From Primula veris (lineage: Eukaryota > Streptophyta > Magnoliopsida > Ericales > Primulaceae), in assembly GCA_963682055.1 (NCBI GenBank), contig OY821743.1, positions 13,466,566 to 13,530,565 of the forward strand: a DNA stretch of 64,000 nt. The letters run 5' to 3'. The notes below the pieces were generated by a model. That model made no database searches. It was not told where the DNA came from and saw nothing but the letters and a program-made list of their open reading frames with translations. Below are positions 54,990 through 64,000 of the stretch, piece after piece. The stretch's first letter is position 1. Every line of letters begins with the position of its first letter. The position numbers and the translations under genes are program-made.

Positions 54990-56352
54990 GTAAGTCTAAC
55001 TCATTCCATGTTCTCTACATTATTTGACACTTAGCTAGATTTTGTAGATTTTGTTGATTTTTCTAACTCTTTTTGTGTTTGGCCTGTACAAGTGGTCCGT
55101 TCTGACGAGGAGGAGGAAGCAGATGAAGAAGATGCTGCCGCGGCTGGGGGAAGTGGAGAGGGAGAGGGGGAAGGGGTTGTGGCCGAGGAGGGTATCATAG
55201 CACTTGAGGCCGTTGAGACGGAGAAGGTGGTCGGAGAGGCGGTGGTCATAGAGCCCGAGATCGCAACAAAGGAGGTCGACACATGGGACAACGAAGTGGT
55301 TGTCATGCCTCAGTCTGGCGCCAATATTGCTGCTGACTTGGCTGCTCAGACTAGGCTTGACCGGGCGGCCCGTAAGGCCCGGCTTGGGAAAAGAAAAGTG
55401 GAGGGGGCGAAGCCCCTCCGTGATGGGAAGAAAACCAAGGCTGGAGGGGGCACCTCGCCTGAGGTCGTGGTGACGGAGAGGCCGAGAGTGACGTTGGGCC
55501 CTACTCAAAGCGCGAGCTCCTCTGCCGCCTCTGCCATCTCACCGACCCATAGGATGCCAGTGCAAACACCCGAGGAGGTGAAGGCGGCGACGGGGGTAAA
55601 GAGCATAATGGAGGCTCACCCATCCGCCGGACTACTAGCTTTGGCTGCGCTCCAGCAGCAAAGCGTCGAGGCTGACCATCGGGGTCGTGACCTCGCATCC
55701 TCTATGACATCGGCCATGGCCATGATTCCCCAGGTACGTAACCCTCTATTTTTGTTTTATGCTGTATGCTTTCGTATTGTTTCTTTCAAATATTTTGCTA
55801 AGTGTTTTGCCTTTTCCCTCGTAGGCCTATTTAATGATGAATCAATATGTTTATCACCAAGGCCAGCTGGTGAGATCGTGGGCCGGTAAGGCCGAGGCCA
55901 ACGCGAAGCTCATGGAGGAGGCCCAAAAAAGGGCGGAGGAGGCCGAGAGCAGGGCGGAGAAAGCCGAAGGCCTCAATGCCACGGTCGAGGCGAAAAGGGT
56001 CGAAGCTGTGAAGGCCAAGATGGGGGCTGAGGAGCGAGCTCAAGCAGCCGAGGCGGCTCTGAAAGAGGCCGAAGCAAAGGCGGCTGATAAGCTGAAGGCT
56101 GCGGTTCAAGCTGCTCAAGCCGAACTAAACGCAGCCTGGGTTGAAAAGACACAGAAGGAATTTAATTCCTTCTATGTCGAAGGATGGACTGAGGCGGCTG
56201 CCTTTCTGAGGGCGGGACCGGACCATCCGGTATGGAGCATGGACAACATCATCGTTCCGGTCCCCTCGGCTCCTATCCCAGAGGTGGTTCCCCTCACTCC
56301 TCGAGCCCTCTCCGACGAAGAGGATGAGGGAGATGGCGACGGGGATTTCTAG
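53706..56352 (+). CDS. Antisense extra ORF of the Tat element (spliced)
   Basis: A plus-strand gene lies between pol and the 3' LTR of a minus-strand element, the arrangement known as the antisense ORF of Tat retrotransposons. Exon 1 is 53,706 to about 54,989, exon 2 about 55,093-55,733 and exon 3 55,825-56,352. The ATG sits in CACAATGG. Residues ~90-145 (L-L-Y-G-G-T-H-L-P-I-P through a C-W-P-L-Q-A-H-R-I region) resemble the gypsy-linked transposase-28-type domain. The middle is basic/Ser-rich, then strongly acidic. The C-terminus is an Ala/Glu/Lys coiled coil (A-E-E-A-E-S-R-A-E-K-A-E) with an acidic tail. Intron 2 (CAG then GTACGT, CTCGTAG) is clean and phase 0. Intron 1 is less sure: the GTAAGT donor and TACAAG acceptor do not agree in phase, and without splicing a TAG at 55,032-55,034 stops the frame. 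Function unknown. Confidence 0.78.
55093..55733 (+). CDS. Antisense ORF, exon 2
   Basis: It starts after CTGTACAAG with an Asp/Glu-rich run. A basic patch (R-K-A-R-L-G-K-R-K-V) that could act as a nuclear-import signal follows, then a Ser/Ala-rich stretch. It ends CCCCAG then GTACGT. Confidence 0.7.
55825..56352 (+). CDS. Antisense ORF, exon 3
   Basis: 176 codons including the stop, starting A-Y-L-M-M-N-Q-Y-V-Y-H-Q-G. About 90 residues of coiled coil follow, then F-Y-V-E-G-W-T-E-A-A-A-F, a W-S-M-D segment and a closing run of Asp/Glu/Gly. Stop TAG at 56,350-56,352. Confidence 0.8.
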   Translation, partial: AYLMMNQYVYHQGQLVRSWAGKAEANAKLMEEAQKRAEEAESRAEKAEGLNATVEAKRVEAVKAKMGAEERAQAAEAALKEAEAKAADKLKAAVQAAQAELNAAWVEKTQKEFNSFYVEGWTEAAAFLRAGPDHPVWSMDNIIVPVPSAPIPEVVPLTPRALSDEEDEGDGDGDF

Positions 56353-56637
56353 GGTAGTTATGCTTAGTATGTAATCCCCTTGAATGTAATAGCTTCTTTT
56401 TTTTTTTTTTTTTACTTAGCATGTAATAGCTTTCCATTGAATGAAATGAAAAAACAATTTTGGACTTGTCTTTTATTCTTCTGTGTTTTATTTCTATACT
56501 TCCGTTGTGATTCTTCTGTGTTTTATTTCTACACTTCCGTTGTGATTTATACGTTGTATGCATGCTCCCAAATGAGTGGGCCTTAGTGCTTCGGCGTTGG
56601 GGCGCTCGTTTAATACAACTCATAACTTGTAAACCGA
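56353..56637. other. 3' UTR of the antisense gene
   Basis: It holds a 17-bp T run (56,397-56,413), GAATGTAATAG and GAATGAAATGAAAA polyadenylation-like text and a 45-bp direct repeat (TTCTGTGTTTTATTTCTA twice). No gene. Confidence 0.5.
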
Positions 56638-57196
56638 AGTAACACAGAAAATTTAAATGAATTGAAAAATTCAAGTAAATATGAACCGGGGTGCCGTACA
56701 GGCTCGTGTTCTGAAACACTTGAGAGAAAATTTAAATGAACTGAAAAATCCAAGTAAATATGAACCGGGGTGCCGTATAGGCTCGTGTTCTGAAACACTT
56801 AGAGAATTTAAATGAACTGAAAAATTCAAGTAAATATGAACCGGGGTGCCGTATAGGCTCGTGTTCTGAAACACTTAGAGAATTTAAATGAACTGAAAAA
56901 TTCAAGTAAATATGAACCGGGGTGCCGTATAGGCTCGTGTTCTGAAACACTTAGAGAATTTAAATGAACCGAAAAAATTCAAGTAAATATGAACCGGGGT
57001 GCCGTATAGGCTCGTGTTCTGAAACACTTAGAGAATTTAAATGAACTGAAAAATTCAAGTAAATATGAACCGGGGTGCCGTATAGGCTCGTGTTCTGAAA
57101 CACTTAGAGAAAATTTAAATGAGATGAAAAATTCAAGTAAATATGAACCGGGGTGCCGTATAGGCTCGTGTTCTGAAACACTTAGAGAATTTAAAT
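56638..57196. repeat. Tandem repeat in the gag-pol 3' UTR, seven copies of 76-79 bp
   Basis: ATGAACCGGGGTGCCGTATAGG followed by CTCGTGTTCTGAAACACTT recurs at 56,701, 56,780, 56,856, 56,932, 57,009, 57,085 and 57,163. Copies are almost identical. It sits 80 bp beyond the pol stop codon, the place where Tat-type elements are known to carry variable tandem arrays. The small open frames here are repeat artefacts. Confidence 0.95.
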
Positions 57197-57277
57197 AACA
57201 ACAGTTTTTATTTATAAAGCCCACAGGCATAAATTTACATCACATTCCTATTTACACAAAGACATAAAGGCCGAGCC

Positions 57278-60200
57278 CTACTGGTAGTACTTCCTTAGGT
57301 TGTTGACGTTCCAAGGTCGGTCCATCGGGACGTCGTTGGGGAGACGACCCAACAGGTAGGCCCCGTTCCCTACCGCACCGAGGATTCGATAAGGGCCTTC
57401 CCAATTGGGGCCTAGCTTGCCGTCGGACTGTATCCTGGTGTTGTTGTTTACTCTTCGTAATACGAGGTCTTCATCTTGGAAACGCCTGGCGTTCACTCTT
57501 TTGTCATAAGAACGCCCCAGCTCGTTTTTATATTCGGCGTTACGGATGGCCGCAACCTCCCTTCTTTCTTCGGCGTAGTCTAGCTCTAGCCCCATCATCT
57601 TTTCATTAAGCCCGTTTTCCACCATGTCCGTCCTCAGAAAAGGAAGCCCGATTTCTAACGGGATGACGGCTTCCATTCCGTAAGTGAGGCTATAGGGTGT
57701 CTGTTGAGTGCCCCGTCTTCTCGTCGTTCGGTAGGCCCAAAGGACGTGATGCAGCTCTGCAGCCCATCGTCCTTTGGACTTGTCTAGCCTCTTCTTGATT
57801 CCGTCGAGTACGGTCTTGTTTGACACCTCAGCTTGTCCGTTGCATTGAGGGTACGATGGGGTCGAATAGTAGTTCTTGATGTGATACTTTGCATACATCG
57901 CTTTTAATTTGACCCCGGTGAACTGTCCCCCATTGTCCGTGACGATTGAGTAGGGGATTCCGAATCTGGTGATCACGTCTCTCCAGAGGAAACGTATCAC
58001 TTCGGCCTCTGTGATTTTCGCTAAGGCCACGGCCTCCACCCACTTTGAGAAGTAATCGGTGACCATGAAGAGGAACCTCTTCCTCCCCGGGGCCACGGGG
58101 AATGGTCCGACGATATCCATGCCCCACTGCGCAAAGGGCCAGGGCGAGGTCACGCTGCTCATTTTTTGCGCCGGGGCATGGGGTATAGGTGCGTACCTCT
58201 GACACTTTTCGCATCTGAGTACGAAAGCTTTGGCGTCCTTCTGCATGAGGGGCCACCAATATCCGTGGGTCAAGGCTCGGTTGGCCAGCGATCTGCCCCC
58301 GGTATGGCTCCCACACGTTCCTTCGTGAATTTCTTCCATGACCCTTATCACCATGTCGGGGTGGACAAAGAGTAAGTAGGGGCCAGAGAACGATCTTTTA
58401 TAGAGCTTGTCGTTGGGAGCTATCCAGAATCCTAGTGCCGTTCTTCTTATTTTCTCGGCCTCTTTCTTGTCTTTGGGAAGATCACCGGAGCGATGGTATT
58501 CGATGATGGGGTCCATCCAGCTTGGCTCCGGCGGGAGGTCAGTCACCATGTTAATTGTTGCCTTAGCCTCGATGCTAGGCGAAGGGACATATTCTATGGT
58601 GATGACTCTCTCTTTCTTATCACTCATGACCGAGGCTAGGGTCGCTAGTGCATCGGCGTGGGTGTTCTCGTTTCTATTGACGTTGACGATTTCTTGGCAT
58701 TCGAAGCTTTGGAGTATTCCGGAAGCGATAGCCACGTAGCTGGCCATTCTCTCGTCCTTCGTCTGAAATTCACCACTGATCTGGCTGCTGACTAATTGGG
58801 AGTCCGTATGCACCAGTATCTTTTTGATTCCGAGGCTTCGGGCCATTTTTAAGCCGACGATCACGACCTCATATTCGGCCTCGTTATTCGTGGCTCGGAA
58901 GCCAAGCTGGATTGACTTCTCGATCACATCCCCCTGGGGAGATCGGAGCACGACGCCAAGGCCGGACCCTTTCTTATTGGCGGCTCCATCCGCATGCAAG
59001 GTCCAGGCCTCGGGGGCACGACCTGTGACGTCGGGGCATTGAGTCGTCCCAGTGAATTCTGCCACGAAGTCGGCCAGGGCCTGTCCTTTGACGGAAGTTC
59101 GCGGCGCATAGCTGATGTCGTAGGCGTTCAAGTGGCAGGCCCACTTCATCATTCGTCGAGAGAGATCCCCCTTTTGGAGTATTTCTCGCACGGGCTGGTC
59201 AGTATAGACCACAATACTGTGTGCAGAGAAATAGTGAGCAAGTTTTCGTGAGGCCACGACGAGGGCTAGCACGAGTTTTTCCAAAGGCATATACCTAGCC
59301 TCGGCATCGAGGAGAGTTTTGCTCACGTAATAGATAGGCCTTTGCTCCCTGTCGAGTTCCTTGATGAGGACGGCGCTGACGGCTATCTCAGACACGGCCA
59401 GGTATAGGGTAAGGACATCGCCTGGGTCCGGCTTGGTTAGAAGGGGCGGACTTCCGAGGTAGTCCGCCAGCTCGGTGAACGCGCGCCGGCATTCATCGGT
59501 CCATTCGAATTTCTTCTGGGCTTTTAAGGCCGTAAAGAATGGCTTGCATCGGTCCCCGAACCGGGCAATAAATCGGTTGAGGGCGGCAGCCATCCCGGCT
59601 AGCTTTTGTATGTCCCTTCTCTTCTCAGGTGTTTTCAAATTTTTCAAGGCAGAGATCTGGGACGGGTTCGCTTCGATGCCGCGGTGGGTCACCATGAACC
59701 CCAGGAATTTGCCGGCGCCTACCCCGAAGGCACATTTAGAGGCGTTCAGCTTCAGGTCATGCCTTCGTATTGTTTCGAACACCTCTCTTAGGTCGGATAG
59801 GTGGTCCCTCTCCTGGGTGCTTTTTACCACCATATCGTCAATATAGACCTCCATGGTTCGGCCTATGTTCTTAGAGAATATCTTCGTAACCATTCTCTGA
59901 TAGGTCGCCCCGGCGTTCTTGAGTCCGAAGGGCATCACCTTGTAGCAGTAATTTCCCCTTGGGGTGATGAAGGCAGTTTTTTCTTGGTCGGCCTCCGACA
60001 TAGGTATTTGGTGGTAGCCGGAGCAGGCATCCAGGAAGCTCATTCTGGCGGCCCCGGCCGTAGAGTCCACTATTTGATCGATTTTGGGCAAGGGGAAAGG
60101 ATCCTTTGGACAGGCCTTGTTGAGGCTCGTATAATCGATGCACACCCTCAACTTTCCGTTCTTTTTGGGGACCACTACGGGATTGGCGAGCCATCTGGGG

Positions 60201-60364
60201 TAATAAATCTCCCTGATGGCCCCGGCCAGCAGAAGCTTCTCTACTTCCTCGTTTATGGCATCGGCATGCTCTGGACTGACACGGCGCCCCTTTTGCATCA
60301 CGGGCTTGGCATCCGGGTTGACGTTAAGTTTGTGGCAAGCGAGGTCGGAACTGATGCCTGGCAT
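57278..60364 (-). CDS. pol: Tat element Pol: reverse transcriptase, RNase H, integrase
   Basis: A 1,028-codon open frame. RT comes first: S-F-L-D-A-C-S-G-Y-H-Q-I-P at ~115, M-P-F-G-L-K-N-A-G-A-T-Y-Q at ~145, and the catalytic Y-I-D-D at ~173. A first RNase H follows (F-E-W-T-D-E-C...Y-T-D-Q-P), then a second, plant-type RNase H (H-A-D-G-A-A-N, N-N-E-A-E-Y-E, H-T-D-S-Q-L). The integrase zinc finger (H-x-G-G...C-E-K-C) and core (W-G-M-D, V-T-D-N-G-G-Q-F, G-Q-A-E) carry all three acidic residues. A C-terminal G-P-N-W-E-G-P-Y module closes it. Two RNase H-like domains and no chromodomain fit Tat. The ATG at 60,364 is only the first Met after a TAA at 60,398-60,400; the true frame continues upstream into gag-protease. 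Confidence 0.93.
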   Translation of the reverse strand: MPGISSDLACHKLNVNPDAKPVMQKGRRVSPEHADAINEEVEKLLLAGAIREIYYPRWLANPVVVPKKNGKLRVCIDYTSLNKACPKDPFPLPKIDQIVDSTAGAARMSFLDACSGYHQIPMSEADQEKTAFITPRGNYCYKVMPFGLKNAGATYQRMVTKIFSKNIGRTMEVYIDDMVVKSTQERDHLSDLREVFETIRRHDLKLNASKCAFGVGAGKFLGFMVTHRGIEANPSQISALKNLKTPEKRRDIQKLAGMAAALNRFIARFGDRCKPFFTALKAQKKFEWTDECRRAFTELADYLGSPPLLTKPDPGDVLTLYLAVSEIAVSAVLIKELDREQRPIYYVSKTLLDAEARYMPLEKLVLALVVASRKLAHYFSAHSIVVYTDQPVREILQKGDLSRRMMKWACHLNAYDISYAPRTSVKGQALADFVAEFTGTTQCPDVTGRAPEAWTLHADGAANKKGSGLGVVLRSPQGDVIEKSIQLGFRATNNEAEYEVVIVGLKMARSLGIKKILVHTDSQLVSSQISGEFQTKDERMASYVAIASGILQSFECQEIVNVNRNENTHADALATLASVMSDKKERVITIEYVPSPSIEAKATINMVTDLPPEPSWMDPIIEYHRSGDLPKDKKEAEKIRRTALGFWIAPNDKLYKRSFSGPYLLFVHPDMVIRVMEEIHEGTCGSHTGGRSLANRALTHGYWWPLMQKDAKAFVLRCEKCQRYAPIPHAPAQKMSSVTSPWPFAQWGMDIVGPFPVAPGRKRFLFMVTDYFSKWVEAVALAKITEAEVIRFLWRDVITRFGIPYSIVTDNGGQFTGVKLKAMYAKYHIKNYYSTPSYPQCNGQAEVSNKTVLDGIKKRLDKSKGRWAAELHHVLWAYRTTRRRGTQQTPYSLTYGMEAVIPLEIGLPFLRTDMVENGLNEKMMGLELDYAEERREVAAIRNAEYKNELGRSYDKRVNARRFQDEDLVLRRVNNNTRIQSDGKLGPNWEGPYRILGAVGNGAYLLGRLPNDVPMDRPWNVNNLRKYYQ

Positions 60365-60397
60365 CTCGCTTGGACCCCATGCAAAATTGTCGAGGTG

Positions 60398-62870
60398 TTA
60401 GAGAAGGAGTTCGACGAGGTCGGTGACCTCAGGTTTGGTAAGCTTTGCTCCCACCATAAAAAAAGTGGTCCTCGTCATGCCCCGGGATTTGGATTTTCAG
60501 CAGTCCTTCCTCCACCTTGTCTTCGGCCTCAGGCCCCATCTTTTTGTTTAGTTCCCTCAGCAGCTTAGGGTCCTCTGCCTCGATGTTCATGGCACTTTGG
60601 GCCGGCACCATCTCTTTGCCGGAATACACGGCCATGGCACAGCTGCGTGAGACTTTCTGATTTCCCGAGATGGTTTCCACACCAGAATCAGTTGGGTACT
60701 TAACCTTTTGGTGTAAGGTGGAGGAGACTCCATCTATTCCATGGAGCCACGGGCGCCCCAATATCACGTTGTAAACAGAGGGGACATTCACCACCGTGAA
60801 CTCCACGCCCATTACTTTCGTACCAGTTTTCACGGGCAAGGTTATGTTTCCTTTGGGCCGGACCGCTTCAGAGTTGAATCCATACAGGGGAGGGACGTCG
60901 GTTTCCAACTGTTCCTCTTTGAGTCCCATCTTTCGAAAGAGGTCTTCAAAGAGTATATTGACCGACGCTCCTTGATCAACGAGGATCCGTCCTACAGCGC
61001 ATAGGCCTATCTGTGCCGAGATAACGAGGGCATCAGTGTGGGGCACATCCACCCCCACCAGGTCGAACTCAGTGAAGCTTACATCCGGCTTGGAATTGCG
61101 CTTATACTTTTTCCGAGGGCTTGAGCTTTCTGCGAGGCAGACGTACTGCTTCATCAAGGCTTCCCGTGCTGAGGTTCTTTCTGCCCCATTCTGGATTGAC
61201 CTTTTGGGCCCAGAGTGAATGACATGACAGATCATCACCGGTGGGGGGAGGTCCCGCTGCCTCTCATCAACCCCTTCTCCATCTCGGTCGGATTCTCTTC
61301 GTGATTTGACATATTTATCCATTAGGCCATCCCGAACCCATCCCTCGAGCCTGGCCTTCAGACCATGGCATTCGGAGGTATGGTGGCCGCGACCCCTGTG
61401 GTATTCACAGATTTTGTCGTTAGGCCCTGGGGCCGGCTCGTTCCGTAGTGGGAGAGGCCAAGAGAAGAAAGGCTCGTTCTCGATCTTGTTAAGAAGGTCG
61501 ACGAGAGGTAGGCGAAAGGTGGTGGAATAGGCAGCGCCCGACCCCGAGGCGACAGGGGTTTGATGCCCCGGTCGGGGGTCCTCTTTTCTTCTTTTAGGGG
61601 CCGGTTGCAGGTTTCTTCCCGTTCGTGTCCGCTCCATCCTTTCCGCTATGGGCCGGTTTCTTCGAGGGCTCGTTGCGACGAACCGGTCCCTTGGCTGGTC
61701 GATAAGGGCTACCGAACGTGTTGCCCCGGCTGACCTCATGTCCTTCTCTATGTCGATATGCTGTTTTATGAGGGACCTGAGTTGAGGGACAGAGTTGGGG
61801 GGGGGGGGGTCGCGATCATCTCGTTTCGGATCCTGCTCCCAACGACCATGTTTTGCCGGAAGGCAGCTATGGCGGTGGAGTCGGGACAGTCCGCGCATTC
61901 GGCATGCTTCAACCAGAACCGACTATCATAATTCTCGAGGGTCTCTTTAGACTGGACCCTCACTTGATAGAGTTGCTCCGGCTGGGCAGCTCTCTCTTTC
62001 AAGTTTATGAACCGGTGTGCAAAGTCATAAGCTAGGTCGTCCCAACAGTGGATAGAATTGACGGGCAGGGACTGGAACCACTTACTAGCGAGCCTTCCCA
62101 GGCTGGCGGGAAAGCACCTGCACATTAATTGGTCAAGGTGTGACCAATGGTTCATCTGGTATCGGTAGTGTCGGAGATGAGCCTCCGGATCAGAGTCCGC
62201 GTTGAAGGTTTGGAGGATAGGGGCGATAAAGTTCCGGGGGGGGGGGGGGGATACTGTATTCAATTTCGTCCGAGAACGGGGTGCTGCGGGTCGAGGCCAC
62301 GATTTTCAACGCTGCCTCACCAGCTGCATCGTGCCGTCCTCGTCGGCCACGTCTCCGTGTCCGAGGTGGCTTAACGGTTCGGGCGTGACTAGATTCCGGC
62401 CGTGAGTCCCGACTATCATCTTGCCAACGGAGCCGAGAATGTATACTCCGCTCGTTATCGCGGCGAGAATTTCCTTCTTGGGAATGCTCCGACTCCGCAC
62501 CCCTAGCCGGCTCCCTGGGAGTCTCTAGGGGGGGTCGTCGGAGGGGTCCCAACCTGGACATCACGCTTTTAACGGGTACTGGAACCGATTTGTCTTGGCT
62601 CGCGCCTTGAGCGGGCTCGAGTTCCGGCTCCATCAGCGAGGCTATCAAGGCTTTCTGGGCCGCAAGAGCGACGAGCTCTTTTTGGTGGATATCGATCATC
62701 ATCTCTGTTAGCTCGGTCCGCGATCGGGGTGCGGGAGCTGTTGTAGTCAAGGGAATGGGCTCCCTGGTAGATGCGGTCCTGGGGGTCTCATCAAAAGAAA
62801 GCGTTCTCGGCATCCCAAGAACGTGGGGGGGTCGAGACGATGGGGTGTCAAATCGATTATTGCCAGACAT
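60398..62870 (-). pseudogene. gag: Tat element Gag-protease, broken at homopolymers
   Basis: ATG at 62,870 starts Gag (N-terminal Ser/Pro/Arg-rich part). The capsid-like core (L-A-S-K-W-F-Q-S-L-P, C-W-D-D-L-A-Y-D-F, Y-D-S-R-F) is in the next frame from about 62,240. The zinc-type region (C-E-Y-H-x-x-x-G-H-x-x-x-E-C) and protease (I-L-V-D-Q-G-A-S-V-N-I-L-F) are in a third frame. The breaks sit at a 15-base G run (62,236-62,250), a 13-base G run (61,797-61,809) and a 7-base A run (60,458-60,464), plus a TAA at 60,398-60,400. Each homopolymer break is a small indel. Either the copy is inactive or the run lengths are misread. Confidence 0.85.
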
Positions 62871-62904
62871 GTTTCTTTTAAGGACGGGGAGTCGAAGCTA
62901 ACGC

Positions 62905-62932
62905 GCTATGATTTCCCACAGACGGCGCTAAT
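62905..62932 (-). promoter_or_regulatory. Primer-binding region of the Tat element
   Basis: Directly inside the 5' LTR the minus strand reads ATTAGCGCCGTCTGTGGGAA. This matches the primer-site text commonly seen in Tat-type elements. Confidence 0.65.
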
Positions 62933-63614
62933 TGGCGAGCTTGATTTTCTTCCCAAGCTCGACTTAATCAATTTCGCGTTGGCTCCGATCTTCCGAGGTG
63001 GTCAGGTATGCTCCGACGGTCAGGTGGTCTTCGTGCCTGCACAAGGAACGAACAGGGCCCGGGGTTGTTGCCGGGTTTTCCCTCTCCGACGATCAAGTCA
63101 GTATCGAGGTTAACTGAAAGTAGGAATATAATAAAGGGTGAGGGACCGGGCCGATTACAAGTCGGTGTATCGAGTGGTACAGATAGTGTTCAAGGGGTCC
63201 GGGTTGTTTAAGCTTTATCTCTCCTCTCTCTATTTGTGCGTCCCCCTCTAGGTAGGATTAGGGGGGTATTTATAGGGAGGTTCAGAGGTGTATTAACCCT
63301 TGGATCACTGTACTGTAAGATGCTGATCCAACGGCGTCAGTCATTTATGACTCTGACAAGAGTATTGTCCTTTCCCGGGGCCCACTGGAGGTGTCCTGTG
63401 ATTGGGCCACGTCGATGAAACGTCAGGAGGGTCCCCCAAGGGGGCAGTAGCATTAATTGGTGAAGCGTATCGAGTACGCTTCTTTGGGCCGGCCTAGCTT
63501 CACCCCGTTTGGTGATGAGCCGGGGTGGTGAGACATCCACTATGTAGGGCCCCGGTTTGTTCGTTTCCGTGGTGATATCGGTCCGGACGAGGGGACACTG
63601 ACATTCCCTCGCCA
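62933..63614 (-). repeat. 5' LTR of the Tat element
   Basis: 682 bp, about 99 percent identical to 52,492-53,174. Followed by the second GAATT (63,615-63,619). Confidence 0.96.
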
Positions 63615-63619
63615 GAATT

Positions 63620-64000
63620 TTGTTCATAGTGTCAATCCAATAAATTTAAATTGAAACGGTATCCAGTTTTAAGCTCATGTAGTACCCGAATTGTTTTAAC
63701 TTTTAACTAAAATAAGTCTGATGTTATTAGATATAGCAAAATGAAGAATTTAAATTCACTACCCTGAATTTGTAAAACAAAACTGATTATCAATGAACCA
63801 TTCCAGGATCTATTTTCCGGAGTATGGTTGTACTTTTTTTTTGTTATTCGGTTGACGGGGGGCTATATTCTGACCACTGAAAAGGCTCCATCCATCTAAT
63901 GATGAAGATGGTATTTATATATATATATATATATATATACACTACTACTACTAATATATGGGAAGGGAAAAAATAGCAGTTATTTTACAGTGTCCTTCTC
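63620..64000. other. Host flank, no gene
   Basis: AT-rich sequence continuing from the pre-insertion site. A (TA)n run lies at about 63,915-63,939. Confidence 0.6.

Larger units (their letters stand above)
52492..63614 (-). mobile_element. Young Ty3/gypsy retrotransposon, Tat type, 11.1 kb, with antisense gene
   Basis: LTRs are 683 and 682 bp (52,492-53,174 and 62,933-63,614), with inverted tips TGGCGAG/CTCGCCA and a perfect target duplication GAATT on both sides. On the minus strand the order is 5' LTR, primer-site region (TTAGCGCCGTCTGTGGGAA), gag-protease, RT-RNase H-integrase, tandem repeat, antisense gene, purine-rich tract, 3' LTR. The LTRs differ at about six bases plus one indel, so the insertion is recent. 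The base composition is much GC-richer than the neighbourhood. The antisense gene and a second RNase H-like domain are Tat-lineage traits. Confidence 0.95.

Noticed and set aside
54293..55508. ORFs of 136-173 codons antisense to the Tat antisense gene
   Set aside because: Shadows of the GC-rich real frame on the plus strand. They show no retroelement motifs.
56638..57196. CRISPR-like regular repeats
   Set aside because: The repeat fills the whole 76-79-bp period without unique spacers, and the genome is a plant's.
59801..60568. 255-codon plus-strand ORF over pol
   Set aside because: Mirror frame of the RT region. The minus strand carries the catalytic motifs.

Overview
This is a nuclear window from a flowering plant, most likely a eudicot. 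Exons are short and spliced (GT..AG), the one recognisable host gene is a plant-specific YSL metal-chelate transporter, and the rest is AT-rich DNA packed with plant LTR retrotransposons, TRIMs, MITEs and satellite-like arrays. A diverged copy of a plastid tRNA gene is also present. The sequence alone does not fix the species.

Layout. 1-12.9 kb: duplicated remnants of an unidentified minus-strand gene family, invaded by a satellite with monomers of about 105-145 bp arranged as a higher-order repeat of about 1.58 kb (4.0-10.0 kb); several segments recur at 1.1/3.7 kb, 2.3/12.0 kb and 3.1/3.3 kb. 13.2-14.3 kb: a large inverted-repeat (foldback) element and a short tandem array. 14.9 kb: a nuclear relic of plastid trnN. 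16.6-17.6 kb: three phase-0 exons of the unidentified minus-strand gene. 18.7 kb: a single FMO exon. 19.8 kb: a TRIM with a perfect target duplication. 22.5-30.2 kb: a decayed minus-strand Ty1/copia element with a complete Cassandra TRIM (5S-like LTRs) nested in its RNase H region. 30.7-32.3 kb: a three-LTR TRIM array, a low-complexity insertion with a 10-bp target duplication, and coding debris.

33.1-52.1 kb: an eight-exon YSL gene of the YSL5/7/8 clade. Introns 5 and 7 are swollen to about 7.9 and 5.7 kb by two separate decayed Ty1/copia elements, and intron 5 also holds nested MITEs. All exon joins agree in phase except exon 5 to exon 6, where a short indel puts the end of exon 5 out of frame. 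The locus may be newly damaged, may use an alternative donor, or may carry a sequence error.

52.5-63.6 kb: a young, nearly complete 11.1-kb Ty3/gypsy element of Tat type on the minus strand, with near-identical 0.68-kb LTRs and a 5-bp target duplication. Its gag-protease frame is broken at three homopolymers and one stop codon; reverse transcriptase, RNase H and integrase lie in one long open frame. Between pol and the 3' LTR it carries a 76-79-bp tandem array and a spliced gene on the opposite strand with its own TATA box, the antisense extra ORF known from Tat elements.

I found no clearly undescribed system. The points most worth checking are the YSL frameshift beside a retrotransposon insertion, the antisense gene of the Tat element, the TRIM with two unlike LTRs, and the satellite that starts inside duplicated exon relics.
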